From: Bryobacterales bacterium
GTDB lineage: Bacteria > Acidobacteriota > Terriglobia > Bryobacterales > Bryobacteraceae
Assembly (NCBI GenBank): GCA_016713735.1
Contig: JADJOP010000043.1
Coordinates: 248,001-312,000 of the forward strand
Direction: 5' to 3'
DNA: 64,000 nt
In this document: piece by piece, positions 38,130-46,684 of the stretch
Position numbering within the stretch: the stretch's first letter is position 1
Layout: each line of letters opens with the position of its first letter
Notes under the pieces: model-generated
The model's database searches: none
Seen by the model: only the letters and a program-made list of their open reading frames with translations
Told to the model about the DNA's origin: nothing
Program-made: the position numbers and the translations under genes

Positions 38130-39915
38130 TGGGACAGAAGCGATTCCATATCAACCTCACCGTCAGCGGACCGTTTCTCACACACTCCAGTTCGATCGGT
38201 GCTCATGGCGTCGACGCTCCGCTCGCGCGAACCCGCCGAGATGGGAAGGAGCACTCCTATATCCCCCATTCTCAAGTGAAGGGCCGGTTATTACAGGCAT
38301 GGCAGGAACTCGGCGCTCCCCCGCAGTGCTTGACCTTCTTGGGTCCGATGCAGACTCGGGCAGTACTGAGCCAGCGAGCAACCAGGCCGCGAGTCTTCTA
38401 TTCGAGGATCTTCTCACCACCACTGCCGCGCCATCCCGCCGGACGCACAGAATACAAATCGAACGCGAACTTGGCAGCGTTTCGGAGGGGGCTCTCGCCG
38501 TAATAGAGTCTCCATTCCAATCAGGGGCGTCCGTGCAATTTTCCGGCACGGCCCGGCTGACCCGTGACTCAGATGAGGACGTCAGACAGTGGCTCGAATG
38601 GGGGCTGAAGTGGGTCGGCAGCCTGGGTGGTCAGCGCACCGTTGGGTTCGGGCGCATTCTCGCCGTTGAGGTTCGAGACGATACGGCGGAAAGGCAGGCC
38701 GAGCCGGAACTTTTTCAGGACTCCTTCAGCTTCGCACTGCACCCGCAATCACCTTTCTGCCTATCGATGCAGCGCATTGCGGGGAATCTCTTCGAATCGA
38801 GTGAGGTGATCGCGGGTGGCGTGATCAAAGGAATGCTGGCACGAGAATTGTGCGAGCATGCCGGGCTGAAGAGCATCGAAGTGTCAGAGGCACTCGCCGA
38901 GCGGTTGCCCGAGCATGCCGCGCTGTGCCGCCACTTTGAGGCCATTCAGATCTCGCATGCGTTCCCTGCGCCGAATGGATGCCGCACGCGTCCCGTCGTT
39001 GCCCCCCTATCACTCGTGAGCTGTGCAGGTGCCTTCTACGATGTCGCCCGCTCGCCGAAGCCCGTTCTCATTCAAGGCGAGGCGCCCCGCTTCGACATTG
39101 ACTGGAAGCGCCAGGAGCGTTCCGAGATCTCGAAGCGGTTCGGCTGGGAGTCCCTCAAACGCGAACTGCGTGTCCGGACAGCGATCGACGGCGAGAAACT
39201 CCGCGCTGACGACGAGAAACTCTTTGCCTACGACATGATCCAGCCCGAAGGGTTCCAGTGGCTCGGCCGAGTTGTGTTGTCCGGAATTCAGGATCCATCC
39301 GAGCGCGCGGATGTTACCGCCTCACTCGCGAAACTGCTGGGCGGCGGACTTCAATCCTTGGGAAAGACAAAGGTGCTAACCCACTTCGATTGCTGTCCAG
39401 ATCCCTTCCCGCCCAAATTTGCCTCGCATACCAGCTCGGTCCAGGGCCAATGGGTTGTCAGCTTGAATACCCCGGCTCTCCTGATCGACCCGGATGCGAT
39501 CACCAAAGCGACAGGTTCCGATGAATTGGAAGCCGCCTATCGCACGTCATTTTCGGATCTGTCTGGTGGGCGGCTCAAACTGGTTTCGTACTTCGCACGC
39601 CAGTCACTGGCAGGAGGCGACTACCTGTATCGCAGATTCTGCCGCAAGGACGACTATCAACCTTGGCTGCTGACCAATGCTGGAAGCGTATTCGTCCTCG
39701 AAAGGGTGAACGGTACCGAGGAGGAGGTCATGGAGTTGCTCAATCTCTGGCTCGAACGAGGCTTGGACCTGCCCGCGCGTGTAAAGGCGCGTTACGGTGA
39801 ATCCTGGAAACGCAATCCGTTCATCCGTCAAAACGGGTATGGAGAGGTCACGGTCAACCTGCAAATCCCCGATGTCGAATTGCCGGCCAAAGTGGAGGTG
39901 CTCGATGTCCTCTAA
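38129..39915 (+). CDS. Type III RAMP protein (fused, Csx10/Cas7-like), frameshift at a C5 run
   Basis: Starts at ATG 38129 with MGQKRFHINLTVSGPFLTHS then HGVDAPLARTRRDG and YIPHSQVKGRLLQAWQELG, a RAMP/Cas7-like N-terminus. At a run of five C (38318-38322) the sense moves to a second frame: AVLDLLGSDADSGS and on to GGQRTVGFGRI, a glycine-rich RAMP loop. A second RAMP-like section follows (VIAGGVIKGMLARELCEHAG, KLLGGGLQSLGKTKVLT). One extra C would make a single protein of about 595 residues. The length suggests two or more fused subunits. It probably forms part of the crRNA-binding backbone. Similarity to Csx10 is an impression, not a certain assignment. Confidence 0.78.
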
Positions 39916-41422
39916 GCCGCGATACTACTTTCAGAACCGCTGGGTCGTGGAAGGTGAACTCAGATCTCTGTCACCTTTCCACATCGGCGACGGTTCCCCG
40001 CTCGAGCTTCCCGACCTCCATCTCCTGAACGAGGAGGGGAAGCCCGCGAAGATCGCCGCCCTTGCGCGTGACTCAAACCGCCGGCCCTTCATCCCCGGCT
40101 CGACATTGAAAGGGTGCATTCGTTCCTGGCTCGAGTCGAACCTGAAGGACTCCGGAATCCTCCGGACCGCCTTTGGTAATCCGTTCCGGGACTCGAAGAA
40201 AAATCCCTTGGGCGGTCGCTTCGAATTCCTGGATGCCCTAGTCCCCGATGGTGTTCAAGTTGCCACCAGTGTGGTCGCCCAAGTCGCCATCGATCGCCGG
40301 TCCAGGACAGCCGCCCACCGAAAACTCTTCCACGTAGACGCTGTGCAGCCCGGAGCCCGACTCCGCGTGAAGATCACGGCGCAAAATGTTTCCGAGCAGG
40401 AAATCGCCCTGCTGCTTGTCGCCCTCGACGCGTTCTCGGATGCCACCAACCCGATCCAGATGGGAGCCTCGACAGCCGATGGCTGGGGGCGATTTTCCTG
40501 GCAGCTGACTTCGCTCCAAAGGTTGCTCCCAGAGCAGATCCAAGCTCACATGAAGACCGGCAAGTTGGGGTACGAGGATCTTCCTGCCCTGCCACTCGCC
40601 GTTCTTGATCAGCACAAGGCAAACGCCCGAAGTCTCCTTCACCGCCGGGCCCGGCTGGAAATTCCCATCAAGTTGGAGTTCGATGGCGCCTTTCTTGTGA
40701 ATGATCCGGCCCAGTGCAAGACCCCCGATCATCCCAAGGAGGCCGATCTCCCCAATCATGCGCCACTGCTGGATTCTCGCGGCCAAGCCTACCTGCCGGC
40801 CAGCGGATTCCGCGGTGTGCTGCGAAGCCAGGCAGAGCGAATCCTGCGCACGCTCGGACACAACGTCCCCGAACCGCCAAACGTCAGCACAATGCACGAA
40901 GTGCGGGCCCTCGACCGCGCCAGCCTACTGTTCGGTGCGCCCGGTTGGAAGTCCCCCGTGTCCATCTCCGACTTCCGAATGCCCAGCACTGAGCAGCGCC
41001 GCGTGAAGATCCAGCAGTTCATCGCCATCGACCGCTTCACCGGCGGTGGCGCCGACCACAAGAAGTTCGACGCCAAGTACGTCCTCAACCCTGTGCTCGA
41101 AGGAGTGCTCACAATCGATCTGGACCGCCTGGCTTCAGCTCAGCCGGGAGGCTGGGCCTTCGCGCTGCTTGCGCACCTGTTGCGTGACCTGCGGGAAGGT
41201 GACCTGACCTTCGGTTTCGGTTCCTCCAAGGGCTACGGCGCTTGCAAGGCTCGCGTCGGGCCCATCCACATCCACAACCTCGACCACTGGCCCGCAGTCT
41301 ACCGCCCACCCGAATTCCAGGAGAACGTGCTCCGCGATCTGCTGGAACGCGGCACACTCCCAGAAAACTCACCCACCGCCATCCAATGGTTCCGTTCCCT
41401 TCAGGAGGCCGCTCATGTCTGA
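39905..41422 (+). CDS. Double RAMP (Cas7-Cas7 like) type III backbone protein
   Basis: From ATG 39905, overlapping the previous gene by 11 bases, 505 residues contain two similar Cas7-like units. Unit one: LRSLSPFHIGDGSPLELPD, RRPFIPGSTLKGCIRSWLES and QMGASTADGWGRF. Unit two: YLPASGFRGVLRSQAERIL, RFTGGGADHKKFDAKYV and TFGFGSSKGYGACKAR. Each has the S-x-(L/F)-(K/R)-G signature and a glycine-rich loop. Fused double Cas7 subunits occur in some type III-D variants. Asp residues near the start of each unit could be the target-RNA cleavage sites, but this needs structural comparison. Confidence 0.85.
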   Translation: MSSKPRYYFQNRWVVEGELRSLSPFHIGDGSPLELPDLHLLNEEGKPAKIAALARDSNRRPFIPGSTLKGCIRSWLESNLKDSGILRTAFGNPFRDSKKNPLGGRFEFLDALVPDGVQVATSVVAQVAIDRRSRTAAHRKLFHVDAVQPGARLRVKITAQNVSEQEIALLLVALDAFSDATNPIQMGASTADGWGRFSWQLTSLQRLLPEQIQAHMKTGKLGYEDLPALPLAVLDQHKANARSLLHRRARLEIPIKLEFDGAFLVNDPAQCKTPDHPKEADLPNHAPLLDSRGQAYLPASGFRGVLRSQAERILRTLGHNVPEPPNVSTMHEVRALDRASLLFGAPGWKSPVSISDFRMPSTEQRRVKIQQFIAIDRFTGGGADHKKFDAKYVLNPVLEGVLTIDLDRLASAQPGGWAFALLAHLLRDLREGDLTFGFGSSKGYGACKARVGPIHIHNLDHWPAVYRPPEFQENVLRDLLERGTLPENSPTAIQWFRSLQEAAHV

Positions 41423-43748
41423 TTTCCATAACCCCTATCACTTCATCCCGGTGAAGAAGGGTGATCGGCGCCACGGCCCTGACCTGACGCACGACGAGAT
41501 GGAGAAGTCGTCGCACGTACGGCATGATGTTTACGCTGCCGGCAAGTTCTCCGGCAAGATCATCTGCCGTCTCACAACCAAGACGCCCATCCTGAACGGC
41601 GACTGGCAGAGCGAGGGGACCACGGCGCAACCCCGTGAAGTCCGGAATTTTCGCACGGAAGCCGACGCGCAGTTCCCGCAGGGCTTCTCCACCGATCTTG
41701 CCGCTTCCAGCTTGCGTGGCATGGTGGGCTCCCTCATGGAGGCTGCGTCGAACTCCACCCTGCGCGTGCTGGAGGACAAGCCCTTCTACTCTTACCGCCC
41801 CCTCGCGTCGAAAAGCCTCTCCGCCGTGGGCATGATCTTCTCAACCAACCACGCCGGAAGGACAACGTACGGACTGCTTCCACTGGCTCCGCCGACATTG
41901 ACTGGTCCGCTTCAGAACGGTGCGTGGGCCATCCCGAGCAAGTGGCGCGGAGTATTCCCCGAGGCGACGCTGAAAGTCTACATCGGCAATGACAAATCCA
42001 TTCGGGGATGGGGCGTCCCCGGCGGATTCCGAAGCTGGATGCCGTCGGACCCAAAGTACTCTTGTGTCTACGGAATGAAAGTGACGCGGTTCCGATTTGA
42101 CGGCGCCGGTAACCTGCCCGATGATCTGGATGCATTCCACGTCTTGGAAGGGAAAACCGATTTTCTGCTGGCTCAGAAGCCTCGTGAAGGGGAACTCCAG
42201 CCGCGTCTCTGGCGTGAAATCCCCGACGCCCAGAAGCCCGAATACGTGCCCGGGATTCTGCGTGTCCTCGGCGCGTGGGACCGCCCGGATATGCCAGGCA
42301 CGAAGGAACACGAACTCTTCCTGCCCCTCCCCTCGGCGTACCCCATTACGCAGGATGGCCGTTTGGAGATGCCGATAATCACGCCGCGGAACATCAGCGA
42401 CCTCAGGCCTCGGCTGATTCCCGACGAGGTCGTGGAGCGGTTCAATCTGCTCGCCGATGAACGCACAGCTGAAGTTCCGCACCTTCCATATGAGCCGGCC
42501 GGGACTCGGCCCGCGCCTGGGCGTCCACTTCGCCTGCAGGCGGGAGACCTCGTCTATTTTGACGTGGAGAAAGCCATGGTCAACGGGAGGGAAGTAGCAC
42601 AAGTCTCCGAAATCTCCTTCTCCTCCATCTGGCGCAAGCGTTCCGAAACCCTCGCGGACGGCCGCATCGCCGCAATCGGCGGAACCAAAACCTTCTTCGG
42701 CGGCATCGACCCCGAACTCCTGCCCATGTCCCCCGACCGCACCAAAGTCACCATCGCCGAACAACTCCTCGGCTTTGTCGAAGAGGTCCCCAAGGGCATG
42801 GACATCGGCAAGCGAAGCGCCCGCGCCCTGGCCTCCCGCATCCGCTTCTCCGACGCCCACCTGCAGCCCGGCGCCGCCAATGTCTGGTACGACGGCGGCA
42901 ACCCCGTGCTGCTCCGCATCCTCGACAGCCCCAAGCCGCCCAGTTCCGCCTTCTACTTCAAGCCGAAGCAAGGACCTCTACACAAGCGTGACCGTGTAGG
43001 CAAATTGGCCCCGGCCCGCCAACAGCCCATGGGCCGCAAGGTCTACCTCCATCACCCCGCGCAGCCGCCTGCCAACGCCAGCCCCGCAGTGCAGCAAGCC
43101 TGGCGCGCCGACCCCTTCCGCTCCCGCAAAAACAACCACACCATCGGCGACGGCGGCTGGAAGCAGTACACCCGCGCCCGGCTCCTCAACGCCGGCCTCA
43201 CCTACTACTTCGACGTCCGCTTCGACAACCTCACCCGCGAAGAACTCGCCCTCCTCGTCTATTCCCTCTCGCCCGCCGCCGACGGCGCCTTCTGGCACAA
43301 GTTCGGCATGGGCAAGTCCATCGGCCTCGGCAGCGTCCAGCTCGACATAGCCGGCCTCTTCCTCGTCGACCGCGCCCAGCGCTACACGGCCTCGGGCTTC
43401 ACCCAGCCCCGCTACACCAAGGGATGGGCCGAGCCTGACCGCGCCGGTTGGCCTAAGCGGTATGCCGCGGAAGCCTCCGCCACAGTCGCGCCCGGCAACG
43501 ACTTCTCCCCACCCACGCTGCGTGCGCTCTGCACCAAACTCATGGATGCCGGCATCAGCAAGTCCATTGAACTGCTGGGCGATCCCCGCAATATCCGATT
43601 CCCCGTCCATGTACCCGCGCGGACCCACTATGACGAGGAGCGCACCTTCGCCTGGTTTGCCGCCAACAAGCGCAACCCAGAAGCCGCGCTGGAACCAGTC
43701 GGCGCCCAGTCCGCCTCCATTCCGGCGTTGAAATGGGAGTGGAAGTGA
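41415..43748 (+). CDS. TIGR03986-type RAMP-superfamily CRISPR protein
   Basis: The 777-residue protein begins MSDFHNPYHFIPVKKGDR, the NPY-F-(I/V)-P opening typical of the TIGR03986 family of type III CRISPR RAMP proteins. A RAMP-like unit follows (FSGKIICRLTTKTPILNGDW, DLAASSLRGMVGSLMEAAS), then a long insertion and a closing glycine-rich loop HKFGMGKSIGLGSVQLDIAG. The middle third resembles nothing I know. It probably caps the effector complex or carries several fused backbone subunits. It overlaps the previous gene by 8 bases. It is the last effector gene before array 1. Confidence 0.85.
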   Translation: MSDFHNPYHFIPVKKGDRRHGPDLTHDEMEKSSHVRHDVYAAGKFSGKIICRLTTKTPILNGDWQSEGTTAQPREVRNFRTEADAQFPQGFSTDLAASSLRGMVGSLMEAASNSTLRVLEDKPFYSYRPLASKSLSAVGMIFSTNHAGRTTYGLLPLAPPTLTGPLQNGAWAIPSKWRGVFPEATLKVYIGNDKSIRGWGVPGGFRSWMPSDPKYSCVYGMKVTRFRFDGAGNLPDDLDAFHVLEGKTDFLLAQKPREGELQPRLWREIPDAQKPEYVPGILRVLGAWDRPDMPGTKEHELFLPLPSAYPITQDGRLEMPIITPRNISDLRPRLIPDEVVERFNLLADERTAEVPHLPYEPAGTRPAPGRPLRLQAGDLVYFDVEKAMVNGREVAQVSEISFSSIWRKRSETLADGRIAAIGGTKTFFGGIDPELLPMSPDRTKVTIAEQLLGFVEEVPKGMDIGKRSARALASRIRFSDAHLQPGAANVWYDGGNPVLLRILDSPKPPSSAFYFKPKQGPLHKRDRVGKLAPARQQPMGRKVYLHHPAQPPANASPAVQQAWRADPFRSRKNNHTIGDGGWKQYTRARLLNAGLTYYFDVRFDNLTREELALLVYSLSPAADGAFWHKFGMGKSIGLGSVQLDIAGLFLVDRAQRYTASGFTQPRYTKGWAEPDRAGWPKRYAAEASATVAPGNDFSPPTLRALCTKLMDAGISKSIELLGDPRNIRFPVHVPARTHYDEERTFAWFAANKRNPEAALEPVGAQSASIPALKWEWK

Positions 43749-43987
43749 GGAGGCGGTTGAGTGGGCGGGTGCGCCCAAAGGGTGTACGATTCGGAGAGAC
43801 GGCGATCGTGGGTCCGTGCCGCGATCGCCGCATCCGGCCGTCCCAAAGCGGGGTTCACGAGCGTGAAGAAGGAGGATAGATTCGGCGTAAAAAAGGCGAT
43901 CAGAATATGACTTGCACATTACAATCCGAGTGCCCGTGAAAACGCCCCCGCAAGCCACGCCATTCCAATAGGTTGCAAACGCCTCCC
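43749..43987 (+). promoter_or_regulatory. Leader region of CRISPR array 1
   Basis: A block at about 43912-43987 is clearly homologous to the region before array 2: TTGC-CATTACAA, then CGTGAAAACG, then GGTTGCAAA-GCCTCCCTC right before the first repeat. The shared position and sequence mark this as the leader, which contains the array promoter and integration signals. It fixes array direction as left to right. Confidence 0.75.
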
Positions 43988-44765
43988 TCGGAATGGAGAC
44001 CCCGATGAGAAGGGGATTGAGACGGGCACAGTACCGCCTTGAGGGACTTCTTGAACTGCTCGGAATGGAGACCCCGATGAGAAGGGGATTGAGACATACG
44101 TGTGTTCCGCGTTCATGTCGTACCCAAGTGGGACTCGGAATGGAGACCCCGATGAGAAGGGGATTGAGACCCGTTGGAATATCCCTGAAGAGCAAGCCCC
44201 AGTAGAACTCGGAATGGAGACCCCGATGAGAAGGGGATTGAGACGAAGCTAGTCGACGATGAGGATCCAGGTACCGAAAGCCTCGGAATGGAGACCCCGA
44301 TGAGAAGGGGATTGAGGCACTTAGGCCTTCTTGCGCCGACGGAGGAACGCGCCGATGGCTCGGAATGGAGACCCCGATGAGAAGGGGATTGAGACCCCCG
44401 TAACCGTGGTTGTCCCTGCAACTGTGGTTGCTGCTCGGAATGGAGACCCCGATGAGAAGGGGATTGAGACACCTGCTTGCCCGCCTCTTCCTTGATGCTG
44501 ACCGGCCTCGGAATGGAGACCCCGATGAGAAGGGGATTGAGACCGATCTCTTTCAGCCGCCATAGCGCGTAGTTGAAGGCTCGGAATGGAGACCCCGATG
44601 AGAAGGGGATTGAGACACGCTGGGGTTTGTTTTACCCAAACCTGTCGCGTAGTAGCTCGGAATGGAGACCCCGATGAGAAGGGGATTGAGACTCCTGAAT
44701 CGTCCTGTAAGCCGCCTCAAGCCGCTGGCTCGGAATGGAGACCCCGATGAGAAGGGGATTGAGAC
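43988..44765 (+). CRISPR. CRISPR array 1: 11 repeats of 37 bp, 10 spacers
   Basis: Repeats start at 43988, 44060, 44134, 44208, 44282, 44359, 44434, 44507, 44580, 44656 and 44729. The repeat opens CTCGGAATGGAG, has the core ACCCCGATGAGAAGGGGATT and ends GAGAC; CCCC and GGGG in the core can form a small hairpin. Only the fifth repeat deviates (GAGGC). Spacers are 35, 37, 37, 37, 40, 38, 36, 36, 39 and 36 bases. The near-perfect repeats suggest recent activity. A possible decayed repeat (CGGAGTCGAGCCCCG) follows near 44808. Confidence 0.98.
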
Positions 44766-45082
44766 GCCCAATAGTTGTCGTAGTCCGGGGCGAACACTAC
44801 GGGTACCCGGAGTCGAGCCCCGCCCCGTATGGCGCTCGTTGGTACAGATTCCCGGCCAACCGCCGTAAGGCCCGGTCTCTCACATGGTCTCCGGCCCCGA
44901 GCAGGCGCGCGGGCATTGGCCGCGCAGCCATAGGGCCCTGGCCCGCCGAGGTCCGGCGAACGAGGCCTCATTCCGCTCGCCGGCCCGTGCATTCGTCAAC
45001 AACCACGCCCCACGACGCGCGGGTTTTGGCCGCCCGGCTCTTGCATTTCTCCGCAATCCGGGACAGAATTTGATCTGCCGTC
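44766..45082. other. Region after array 1, no gene seen
   Basis: A possible last spacer and a degenerate repeat around 44800-44825 are followed by about 250 bases with no recognised gene. The promoter for the CorA-like/RT-Cas1 genes should be here. Confidence 0.4.
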
Positions 45083-46672
45083 ATGCGGGTCACCCCGTTC
45101 CACCTCACCCTGTTCTGGCCGCTTCGGGTTCACCTGCCAGAGGCGGAGCGGGCTCGTTCGCCGCAGAAGTATTGGGAAACTGTGAGCGGCAAGATGGCTG
45201 CCGCCGCGGATTGGGAGCCCATCCCGGATTCCTTCCTGCGCGACCCGCATAGCCCGCGCCGCGATTTCTATCAGGAAGCGGTCTATTTTCACCCCTTCGT
45301 GCAGGAAACGCTCTATGGCAGCGACGCGGACAACGCCGCATTTCGCGCCTATCGACACCGCACCATCCACCACATGCTGGTCGTGTTCCAGAGAGGCAAG
45401 GAACGCGAAGAGGTCATCCTCGCCGTCGAGCGGCTCCACTTTTATCTCTTTGACACGCAGCTGGCCATGCTCATCATTGAGGTCTCCGCGCCCGACCTCC
45501 CGCTCGCCCTTGCCATGCGCCTGCAAAACCAGTTGCGCCGCGTTTATCCCGCCGGCTGGAGCGATCAGCTGCAGGACGAGGCGAAGCCGCGCGAAGAGGG
45601 CGCCGTTCCCCTCTTCTGCCCCAACGAAGTCCACTGGCTGCGCACTGCCGATGCCGGCGACCGCATCGGCTCCCCCTCCAGCTTCCATCAGGAAGAGCAC
45701 TACTTTGACTGGTTCAAGGCCAATCGAACGATCCCTGCCTCGGCCCACCTGCGTGACCTGCTGCCCGCCATGGAACCGTTCGAAATCAACCCCACGGCCC
45801 CGCGCGAGAAGGCCGGACGCGGCTACCGACTCCTCGGCGACAATCGCATGGCGAGCATGGCCTTCTTCCCGGTGGAAGCGCCCCGCTCCCTCTCCGAAGA
45901 GGATCTCTACCGCATCGCTTGGGCCGATGGGCCCGGTGACTGGCCGGCGCCGTATTCCCCCGACTTCCTCGCCTCCTTCGCGGAGAAACACTGCTATGAC
46001 CGCTATTGGACCAGAGAGCGGCCCGACAAGTTCTGGATGTTCGATACGCGTTACCTCTGCAGCGGCTGGTCGTGGGCCGTTGTTGGTTTTGGTGCCTCGG
46101 AGGATGCGTACATGCGCACGCAGATCCTCACCCACTTCCGGCATCATTATTTCCAGCTTGGGTTGCTGGCCTACGCCCAGCACGCCTCCCTCCTGATCTT
46201 CTCCTCCCGGCTCACCTCCGCCGTGGGCAAGCGAAACGAAAAGGCAAAGTACCGCCAACAGATCGCCGCCATCGCCGAGGACTTCGCGGCATTCACAGAC
46301 CGCTACTGGGCCACCGAGGTTACTCACCAGGAGCAGGGCCAGGAGCTGTTCACGCTGTGGCAGCGCAACCTCCGCTCCGCCGAGCTCTACGCGCAGGTGA
46401 AGGCCGAAATCGAGTTCGTGCTGGAAACGCTGGAAGGCGCGGCGCAAAGCGAACTGAACGAGCGCACCCACTGGCTGAGCCAGATCGGTACGGTTGGGCT
46501 GCTGGTCGCGCTCTGGCTCAGTTTTCTCGGCATTAACCCCTTCCTCAGCCGCGATGAATGGTGCCAGAACGTGAACTGGGACATGTATGTGACGTTGATC
46601 TCTTTAGGCGCATTTTCCTTGGCGGGGTTTCTGATTTGGCTCGCTTACCGCCTCAAGGACAAAACCAGATAA
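45083..46672 (+). CDS. CorA-like two-TM membrane protein, candidate CRISPR signalling effector
   Basis: The 529-residue protein has a long N-terminal soluble region, a helical stretch (AELYAQVKAEIEFVLETLEG) and two C-terminal TM helices: TVGLLVALWLSFLGINPF and MYVTLISLGAFSLAGFLIWL. The order of long helix, TM1 with a GIN tripeptide (compare the GMN of CorA channels), short loop, TM2 and basic tail is the CorA topology. CorA-family proteins in type III CRISPR loci are gated by the second messenger SAM-AMP and kill or arrest the cell. The gene lies between array 1 and RT-Cas1, with an NrN-like gene nearby. The large N-terminal part is unlike ordinary Mg transporters. Confidence 0.7.
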   Translation: MRVTPFHLTLFWPLRVHLPEAERARSPQKYWETVSGKMAAAADWEPIPDSFLRDPHSPRRDFYQEAVYFHPFVQETLYGSDADNAAFRAYRHRTIHHMLVVFQRGKEREEVILAVERLHFYLFDTQLAMLIIEVSAPDLPLALAMRLQNQLRRVYPAGWSDQLQDEAKPREEGAVPLFCPNEVHWLRTADAGDRIGSPSSFHQEEHYFDWFKANRTIPASAHLRDLLPAMEPFEINPTAPREKAGRGYRLLGDNRMASMAFFPVEAPRSLSEEDLYRIAWADGPGDWPAPYSPDFLASFAEKHCYDRYWTRERPDKFWMFDTRYLCSGWSWAVVGFGASEDAYMRTQILTHFRHHYFQLGLLAYAQHASLLIFSSRLTSAVGKRNEKAKYRQQIAAIAEDFAAFTDRYWATEVTHQEQGQELFTLWQRNLRSAELYAQVKAEIEFVLETLEGAAQSELNERTHWLSQIGTVGLLVALWLSFLGINPFLSRDEWCQNVNWDMYVTLISLGAFSLAGFLIWLAYRLKDKTR

Positions 46673-46684
46673 GCCACCCCTCCC

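Noticed and set aside
42978..44195. A 405-codon minus-strand frame overlapping the third RAMP gene and array 1
   Set aside because: It runs antisense through the RAMP gene and then through repeats, with no coding signal.
43988..44765. Reading frames across array 1 encoding repeated SQSPSHRGLHSE-type peptides
   Set aside because: These are translations of the CRISPR repeat; the periodicity of 72-77 bases and unique spacers explain them.
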